Shown here: piece after piece, positions 59,240 through 64,000 of the stretch
How positions within the stretch are numbered: the stretch's first letter is position 1
Layout of the letters: every line of letters starts with the position of its first letter
Assembly: GCF_000212735.1 (NCBI RefSeq)
Contig: NC_015510.1
Coordinates: forward strand, 6,511,001 to 6,575,000
DNA: 64,000 nt
Direction of reading: 5' to 3'
Source: Haliscomenobacter hydrossis DSM 1100
GTDB lineage: Bacteria > Bacteroidota > Bacteroidia > Chitinophagales > Saprospiraceae
Notes under the pieces: model-generated
What the model was told of the DNA's origin: nothing
What the model saw: only the letters and a program-made list of their open reading frames with translations
Database searches by the model: none
Program-made: the position numbers and the translations under genes

Positions 59240-60481
59240 CTACTCTGCCCAAATCATGGCCAAATGCACAATCACCTCAACCGCTTTTTGCATATCCTGC
59301 ACAGATACCCATTCTTGCTTGGAGTGAAATGCATGTTCTCCTGCAAAAATATTGGGACAGGGCAACCCCATATAAGACAAGCGCGCACCATCGGTACCCC
59401 CGCGAATACTTGAATGGATCGGTTCAATTCCTGCCCTGCGGATCGCCTCAAGTGCATTTGTGGTGACTTGTGGGTATTGATCCAGCACTTTTTTCATATT
59501 GCGGTACTGTTGGTGTAGCCGCATTTCGTAGCGCGAGTGAGGATAGTTTTGCATCACTTCCTCAACCACATTTTTTAAAAAAGTTTCGTGTGTAACCAGC
59601 CCTTCATCCGTGAAGTCGCGGACAATGAAATGAATGGCTGCTTTTTCGGTCAATCCCTCGATTGTGGCAGGATGGATGAATCCTGCACGGCCATCGACGG
59701 CCTCTGGTGCCAGTCGATCTTTGGGGAGCCGAGCTACAATTTCACTGGCAATTTTGACCGCGCTTTCCATTTTGCCTTTCGCAAAACCGGGATGTGTACT
59801 TACCCCATCAATGATGAGTGTGACCGCATCGGCACTAAAGGTTTCGTCTTCAAAAGAACCTCGCCGTTCTCCATCCACGGTATAGCCAAAGTGTGCTCCG
59901 AGTTTTTGTAAATCCACATGGTTGACTCCCCGGCCAATTTCTTCATCGGGGGTAAAGAGGATTTTTAGGGTGCCATGGGGTACTTCGGGGTGTTGCATCA
60001 AATACTGGGTTGCATCCATAATTTCAGCTATTCCCGCTTTGTTGTCGGCACCCAGCAGCGTAAGCCCACTCGCAGTGATGATGTCATTACCCATTTGTTC
60101 ACCAAGATTGGGGTGATCCTGTAGACGAATGATGATACTGGGATCATCTGGCAGCACCAAATCCTGGCCCTTATAGTTGTAGTGGATGATGGGCTTTACA
60201 TCGGTACCACTGCTATCAGAAGAAGTATCCAGATGGGAGCAAAAACAGATTGTAGGTACTGGATGTGTCACGGTTGCAGGAACAGTTGCGTACACGTAGC
60301 CATATTCATCCATGTGCGCATCAGCAACGCCTAATGCTAGAAGCTCCTGCACCAATACCCGGGCCAAATCCTTCTGTTTTTCTGTGCTGGGAAAAGTAGG
60401 CGAAAAAGGATTGGATTGCGTATCTATTTGGACATAGCGCAAAAAACGCTCCAGGACACTGTGCTGAATGGGTGGAAACAT
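59240..60481 (-). CDS. pepT: Peptidase T (tripeptide aminopeptidase)
   Basis: A 413-residue M20-family zinc peptidase from the ATG at 60481 (MFPPIQHSVLERFLRYVQI); an extension to 60517 would overlap the preceding gene. Metal and catalytic residues occur in ICFCSHLDTSSDSSGTDV, LGADNKAGIAEI, FTPDEEIGRGV, YTVDGERRGSFE and the C-terminal FAGEHAFHSKQEW. It removes N-terminal residues from tripeptides in the cytoplasm. It is the last gene of the co-directional tail-collar cassette, 16 bases after the DUF6916 gene, though functional linkage is doubtful. Confidence 0.96.
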   Translation of the reverse strand: MFPPIQHSVLERFLRYVQIDTQSNPFSPTFPSTEKQKDLARVLVQELLALGVADAHMDEYGYVYATVPATVTHPVPTICFCSHLDTSSDSSGTDVKPIIHYNYKGQDLVLPDDPSIIIRLQDHPNLGEQMGNDIITASGLTLLGADNKAGIAEIMDATQYLMQHPEVPHGTLKILFTPDEEIGRGVNHVDLQKLGAHFGYTVDGERRGSFEDETFSADAVTLIIDGVSTHPGFAKGKMESAVKIASEIVARLPKDRLAPEAVDGRAGFIHPATIEGLTEKAAIHFIVRDFTDEGLVTHETFLKNVVEEVMQNYPHSRYEMRLHQQYRNMKKVLDQYPQVTTNALEAIRRAGIEPIHSSIRGGTDGARLSYMGLPCPNIFAGEHAFHSKQEWVSVQDMQKAVEVIVHLAMIWAE

Positions 60482-60497
60482 GTGGGAAATAATTAAA

Positions 60498-60794
60498 CTA
60501 ACTGAATACAATTTCATACCTCATGCCCATACTTCCTAACCCCAGTGGCACCATGAACAAAACCAATTCCCCCGCCGTAGGGTGTACCAAAGTGAAAGAA
60601 CCTTGCAAGTAGTAGGTTTCTTTCAAATCGGTTTCAAGCTCCAGCGTAAAGGGCTGGCGGTATTTATCCGACCCATGACTCCAGGGCGTAACTTTGGTTA
60701 ACACCGCCGGATGCGTCGCTTCAGGGGTAAAACGAATGGAAAAGGTTTCATTCAAATGAGGCTGAAAATTAGCAATGCTTATTTGTTCTAACAT
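60498..60794 (-). CDS. DUF6916-like protein of the tail-collar cassette
   Basis: A 98-residue cytoplasmic beta-rich protein (MLEQISIANFQPHLNETFSI) with FTLELETDLKETYYLQGSFT and TAGELVLFMVPLGLGSMGMR. This matches the small DUF6916 proteins I associate with tail-collar/microcystin-dependent-protein gene sets. It follows the GNAT gene by 21 bases. No function is assigned. Confidence 0.75.
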   Translation of the reverse strand: MLEQISIANFQPHLNETFSIRFTPEATHPAVLTKVTPWSHGSDKYRQPFTLELETDLKETYYLQGSFTLVHPTAGELVLFMVPLGLGSMGMRYEIVFS

Positions 60795-60815
60795 GGATGT
60801 TGAAGGTTAAGGTGT

Positions 60816-61295
60816 TTAAGCTGTAGGCTTCCACTCCAAAAGATAATACACGGAATTGAATTCACCGATTTTTTGGAAGCCCAAACGTTCATAAAGTTGT
60901 AGCGCTGGATTGTTGTACTCTACGTGGATGGTTACGGTTTTGCCCATTTCGGCCCCTTTTTGCTGAACCGCTTTGATGAGCGCTGAACCAATGCCCCGCC
61001 CACGGTAAGCTGGCAAAAGCGCCACGTCCATAATCCGTACCTCCTGCGGGCTGTACAACCAATGCACGTAAAGCCGACCAATCGCCTCCTCATCCAGAAC
61101 AATGAGCTGGAGCTCGGCACCCTTGTAAAACTCCTGGTAATACTGGTGCTGCGCTAGAAACTGCTGGCTGAGGAAAGCCATTTTTTGTTCTTCGGGCCAA
61201 TCGGGCACCAGAGCCAATTCCTCGGCTCTGGTGCTGGCGTATATTTCAAACAAACGAGGCAAATCTTCCTCGTAAATGGCGCGTAAGCTTACCAT
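60816..61295 (-). CDS. GNAT-family N-acetyltransferase
   Basis: A 159-residue protein starting MVSLRAIYEEDLPRLFEIY. The acetyl-CoA pyrophosphate loop is AYRGRGIGSALIKAV, preceded by the strand EVRIMDVALLP and followed by HVEYNNPALQLYERLGFQKIG, the classic GNAT motif order. It would transfer an acetyl group to an amine. Embedded between tail-collar and DUF6916 genes with gaps of about 20 bases, so it may modify a product of the cassette. Confidence 0.92.
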   Translation of the reverse strand: MVSLRAIYEEDLPRLFEIYASTRAEELALVPDWPEEQKMAFLSQQFLAQHQYYQEFYKGAELQLIVLDEEAIGRLYVHWLYSPQEVRIMDVALLPAYRGRGIGSALIKAVQQKGAEMGKTVTIHVEYNNPALQLYERLGFQKIGEFNSVYYLLEWKPTA

Positions 61296-61318
61296 AAGAT
61301 CACTGGCTTGAAACCAAG

Positions 61319-61828
61319 TTAAGTACGTGGAGGAAATACCCCTTGTAGTGCAATACAGAAATAAAAAGTCAGGTAAGGCATCATGTTATTGTGAGGTTGG
61401 TCACCTCCTGCTGGTGCCAAAGCATTGGGCGACATAGCTGTAGAGGTCAATGTCGCATTATAAATGGAGGCCCTGGCTACCAATGCATTGGAAGGATCAT
61501 TGTTCAATCCGCTGTCATTCACTGTCCTTACTGCATGACTATGTGACGGAATTTCACTTTCCAATAAACTTACGGTTTCACTGCCCCCGGTTTCCCCTAA
61601 ATCATGTAGAGACAAACCTGGGCCTTGCCCTGGGTGCATGGGAGCACGGCCTTGCAAATCAGGTAGGGCAAAATTGGATTTGCCATTGCCCCCGTAAGTG
61701 GTACCCAGCAAAGAAAACAAGGCGGTATTTTGAGAAAGAGGGAGCAATTGGCCATCACACCAGGCCCAGCCTTTGGGTGCAAAGTTGAAAGGAAATATGC
61801 GGATTTCGGCAACAAATGGATCTGCCAT
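61319..61828 (-). CDS. Phage tail-collar domain protein, paralogue 3
   Basis: A 169-residue protein, MADPFVAEIRIFPFNFAPKG, with the tail-collar (microcystin-dependent protein) signature: GWAWCDGQLLPLSQNTALFS, GTTYGGNGKSNFALPDLQGR and HSHAVRTVND. No signal peptide. It shares the N-terminal 80 residues closely with the two genes upstream while the C-terminal half diverges. The family has trimeric phage fibre relatives. Third of three tandem paralogues. Confidence 0.93.
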   Translation of the reverse strand: MADPFVAEIRIFPFNFAPKGWAWCDGQLLPLSQNTALFSLLGTTYGGNGKSNFALPDLQGRAPMHPGQGPGLSLHDLGETGGSETVSLLESEIPSHSHAVRTVNDSGLNNDPSNALVARASIYNATLTSTAMSPNALAPAGGDQPHNNMMPYLTFYFCIALQGVFPPRT

Positions 61829-61929
61829 GTTGATTGAATTTTTAGGTGTAGTTCACCCACCTTTTGGGTAGGCGCACTGCGTGAAGAATGAATACTAAAC
61901 CCCTGGTCATCGAGTCAATAAACCTAAAA

Positions 61930-62439
61930 CTAGGTTGGACTGGGGAAGATGCCAAATAGTGAGATGATAAAATCAACACACAAATAAGGCTGGAAATTGG
62001 TATGCGGTTGAGAACCCCCAACTGCACCAATCGTACCCGGCGCTATGTTAACAGTGCCAACTGAAGTATCAGTGGTGTAAAATGGCGCCGAAGCATTTCG
62101 CCCAAAAACCGTACCTCCTGGGCTGGTTCCACTACCATTATTGGTACTGCCTAAAAAGGGATGAGCATGAGCAGGAATCTGATTGACAGTCAGCGTTATC
62201 TCTTCCGCCCCACCAGTTTCTGCCAGGATAAAGCCGTTGCCCTGGTGAATCGGAATCCTTCCGCGCAAGTCGGGTAAGCCAAAAGTTTCTTGGCCATCCC
62301 CCCCGTAGGTGGTACCTATTAATTGAAATAAGGTTTCGTTTTCAGAAATAGGGAGGAGCTGGCCTTCACAAAACATCCAGCCTGCTGGAGCAAAATTGCC
62401 TGCAAACATGCGTATTTCGCCAACATATGGTTGTGCCAT
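61930..62439 (-). CDS. Phage tail-collar domain protein, paralogue 2
   Basis: A 169-residue paralogue, MAQPYVGEIRMFAGNFAPAG, with GWMFCEGQLLPISENETLFQ, GTTYGGDGQETFGLPDLRGR and HAHPFLGSTNNGSGTSPGG. The C-terminal part after the HAH motif is different from its neighbours, consistent with separate fibre-tip or ligand specificities. It follows paralogue 1 by 39 bases and leads paralogue 3 by 101 bases. Confidence 0.93.
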   Translation of the reverse strand: MAQPYVGEIRMFAGNFAPAGWMFCEGQLLPISENETLFQLIGTTYGGDGQETFGLPDLRGRIPIHQGNGFILAETGGAEEITLTVNQIPAHAHPFLGSTNNGSGTSPGGTVFGRNASAPFYTTDTSVGTVNIAPGTIGAVGGSQPHTNFQPYLCVDFIISLFGIFPSPT

Positions 62440-62478
62440 GATGATGATAATTTAAGGATTGGGTAATAAGATTTAAAA

Positions 62479-62985
62479 CTAGGTGGGACTTGGGAAAATC
62501 CCTTGCAGTGCAATGCAGAAACTCAGCGTTAAAAATGGCTGCATATTGAGGTGTGCTTGACTGCCACCTACATTGCCTACCATTTGTGCATTCATGGCTA
62601 CGAGGCTAGCCGGGCCGGTATACAGTTCCGAAGGAGCAGTATCCGCAAAGTAGGTGGTACCACTCGGTGCGATGGTATTTTGAACCGTGCTGGTGGCATT
62701 CACTACATGGGTATGCGTGGGTATTTCAGCAATAGATAAGGTATGAGCCTGTTCTCCTCCTCTTTCGCCCAAGGTGTGCCCACTACCAACATGGATGGGG
62801 GTTCGCCCGCGTAGGTCAGGTAAGGCAAAATTGACTCGGCCATCACCACCAAAGGTAGTACCCAACAGCGAAAAAAGCGCTTGGTTTTGGTTGATCGGCA
62901 ACAACTGTCCGTTGCTAAGTGCCCAGCCTTTGGGGGCAAAGACGAAACTCATGATCCGAATTTCAGATAGAAATGGTTCGGCCAT
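62479..62985 (-). CDS. Phage tail-collar domain protein, paralogue 1
   Basis: From the ATG at 62985 the 168-residue protein begins MAEPFLSEIRIMSFVFAPKG; codons upstream to 63024 are open but do not match the paralogues. It carries GWALSNGQLLPINQNQALFS (the usual Cys is Ser here), GTTFGGDGRVNFALPDLRGR and HTHVVNATSTVQ. It ends SFCIALQGIFPSPT, nearly the same as the other two paralogues. No signal peptide. Confidence 0.93.
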   Translation of the reverse strand: MAEPFLSEIRIMSFVFAPKGWALSNGQLLPINQNQALFSLLGTTFGGDGRVNFALPDLRGRTPIHVGSGHTLGERGGEQAHTLSIAEIPTHTHVVNATSTVQNTIAPSGTTYFADTAPSELYTGPASLVAMNAQMVGNVGGSQAHLNMQPFLTLSFCIALQGIFPSPT

Positions 62986-63058
62986 ATCAAGTATGTGTTT
63001 ATAGGTGAAAAATAAGGTTGCCAAATATAGGGCACTTCAAGGTAGTATGGTCGTCTAA

Positions 63059-63664
63059 TTAAAATGAATATTTTGAAAAACACTGGGTTGAAAGAAAATG
63101 CTCTTGCCAAACTGTTTGGCTTTTATGGGTAATCTGAATCTGGGTTTGAGCCTTATTGTCAATTTGGATTTGGGTTTGAATTTGAACCTCACCTAACGCA
63201 TTCACAAAACTTCCAGCCTGGCCCGCCTCAATGGGCAAAACCTGTGTAGCCGTGTAGTCTTGCTGGCAAGCTTTGGCCAGTGCTTCCAAACCAAAAGCCG
63301 ACAAACAAGCAATTTGTACCCAGCTGCCATTTTTTTGTTTTTTCCAAAAAGGAATCAATAGGTCGATGGTACCTGCCTGGGGGTGTTGTTTTCCAAAAAC
63401 CCGAAAGCAGTATTGTCGGTTTTGATAAAAAAAGACTTGCTCACTGGTTTTTCCAAACTCTCCGCTGTGCACCGCTGTCGGTTCAGGAGGCAATCCATTG
63501 ATCACCCACAGTTCATTGATGCTTTCTACCTGCGCATCTTGTTGCAAATGGGCAAGCCAAGGCTTCCAATTCGCTCCGGATTCAAAAATTCCAGCGCTGC
63601 CCATAACCAGAGGTAAGCCAATCAGATTTGAACCCAATAGCTTTATGAATGGTCGTCTTTTCAT
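63059..63664 (-). CDS. Putative Tat-exported protein heading the tail-collar cassette
   Basis: A 201-residue protein starting MKRRPFIKLLGSNLIGLPLV; RRPFIK resembles a twin-arginine export motif followed by a weakly hydrophobic stretch. The mature part has ELWVINGLPPEPTAVHSGEF, a QVFFYQNRQYCFRVFGK strand, FWKKQKNGSWVQIACLSAFG and a Gln/Ile-alternating segment (VQIQTQIQIDNK, TQIQITHK) suggesting a long beta-strand pair. I do not recognise the family. It is first in the cassette, 73 bases before the first tail-collar gene, with a promoter upstream. Confidence 0.72.
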   Translation of the reverse strand: MKRRPFIKLLGSNLIGLPLVMGSAGIFESGANWKPWLAHLQQDAQVESINELWVINGLPPEPTAVHSGEFGKTSEQVFFYQNRQYCFRVFGKQHPQAGTIDLLIPFWKKQKNGSWVQIACLSAFGLEALAKACQQDYTATQVLPIEAGQAGSFVNALGEVQIQTQIQIDNKAQTQIQITHKSQTVWQEHFLSTQCFSKYSF

Positions 63665-63766
63665 GGTATTTCTAAGTTGATAAAAGCAGAAAAAGATACT
63701 ACAACATCAAGGTGATTATGGCTAGATCAATCCCCGTAGCTCTTGAAAGGAAACAAATCGATTATG

Positions 63767-63797
63767 CAAAGCTATAAAAAGTCGGAGCTTTTCCCAA
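63767..63797 (-). promoter_or_regulatory. Promoter of the tail-collar cassette
   Basis: On the minus strand TTG (63795-63797) and TAGCTTTG (63767-63774) are separated by 20 bases, matching the Bacteroidota promoter and lying about 100 bases upstream of the cassette's first start codon. Confidence 0.65.
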
Positions 63798-63896
63798 GCC
63801 TAAACAATATTTATTTTTTGTATAATCCAAGAGAGAACGCTTGATTTTCTTGATTTTACAAATGAGCATCTTTTGCGAAAAATTAACAGTTCTTTG

Positions 63897-63928
63897 TTGT
63901 GTGGCTGATGATTATTTTTTTACCTTTG
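63897..63928 (+). promoter_or_regulatory. Promoter reading rightward out of the window
   Basis: TTG at 63897-63899 and TACCTTTG at 63921-63928 with 21-base spacing fit the phylum consensus. The gene it serves lies beyond the window. Confidence 0.55.
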
Positions 63929-64000
63929 GGATGACTATTAATCGACGACCTTTTTTTATTTTGAAAGAGGTAAGCCTGCCTTACTATTGTACCAGTTTGA

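Larger units (their letters stand above)
63665..64000. other. Divergent intergenic region at the right edge
   Basis: The 336 bases hold no recognised gene. Two promoter-like sequences face opposite ways (63767-63797 minus, 63897-63928 plus). An ATG at 63931 opens a frame that runs to the window end without a stop, but it lies only 3 bases after the -7 box and matches nothing I know, so it is not called. Confidence 0.5.

Noticed and set aside
59240-63664. Prophage remnant
   Set aside because: Only tail-collar genes are present, with host-like promoter, terminator and housekeeping pepT in the same run; no integrase, capsid, lysis or attachment sites were seen.
63931-64000. Open frame from ATG at 63931 to the window end
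   Set aside because: Only 23 codons, no recognisable motif, and the ATG lies too close to the -7 box to be a normal start.

Overview
The window looks like a chromosomal segment of a Bacteroidota organism, most likely of the Saprospirales/Haliscomenobacter type; that placement is inferred from gene content, since no rRNA is present. Supporting signs are a SusC/SusD pair, secreted proteins ending in type IX secretion (T9SS) sorting domains, a DUF5689 lipoprotein with its own TonB-dependent receptor, a LytS/LytTR pair, a DUF5723 barrel, and the Bacteroidota promoter form TTG-N20ish-TAnnTTTG ahead of several genes. Every reading frame looks intact. I see no IS element, integrase, tRNA, rRNA or CRISPR.

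Layout. 1-5 kb: the 5' end of an asparaginase gene running off the left edge, a two-gene M16 peptidase operon, a YkuK-like protein and a gamma-glutamylcyclotransferase-like protein. 5-10 kb: a SusC-SusD uptake operon. 10.5-17 kb: an FN3/T9SS protein, a DUF1080 protein with a cupredoxin-tailed beta-propeller protein, and a concentrative nucleoside transporter. 17-22 kb: small secreted proteins, a DUF5723 outer-membrane protein and a LytS/LytTR pair. 22-27 kb: a T9SS esterase, an enoyl-CoA hydratase, HPF and a duplicated-domain secreted protein. 27.5-32 kb: an MFS sugar transporter, Dabb protein, aldo/keto reductase and phytanoyl-CoA-dioxygenase-like operon, divergent from an AraC regulator. 32-38 kb: an Uma2 protein with a heptad-repeat coiled coil, an IorAB-type molybdenum hydroxylase and a lysozyme-like protein. 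38 kb: rpmI-rplT.

38.9-59.1 kb is the most interesting stretch: a secreted nuclease with a dockerin-like C-terminus, a DUF5689 lipoprotein with its TonB receptor, a second endonuclease/exonuclease/phosphatase (EEP) enzyme, a secreted cohesin-domain protein, and a 2667-residue giant with dockerin-like, cohesin-like and T9SS domains. I read it as a candidate surface system for nucleic-acid or organophosphate capture, possibly assembled by cohesin-dockerin contacts. 59.2-63.7 kb is a co-directional cassette: a Tat-like protein, three paralogous tail-collar proteins, a GNAT enzyme, a DUF6916 protein and peptidase T.

A second theme is intergenic DNA. At least nine loci hold long inverted repeats whose arms are built from iterated units of about 7-10 bases, usually abutting a stop codon. 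Two sit between a TonB-receptor gene and its partner lipoprotein gene. They look like one structural class with locus-specific sequences.
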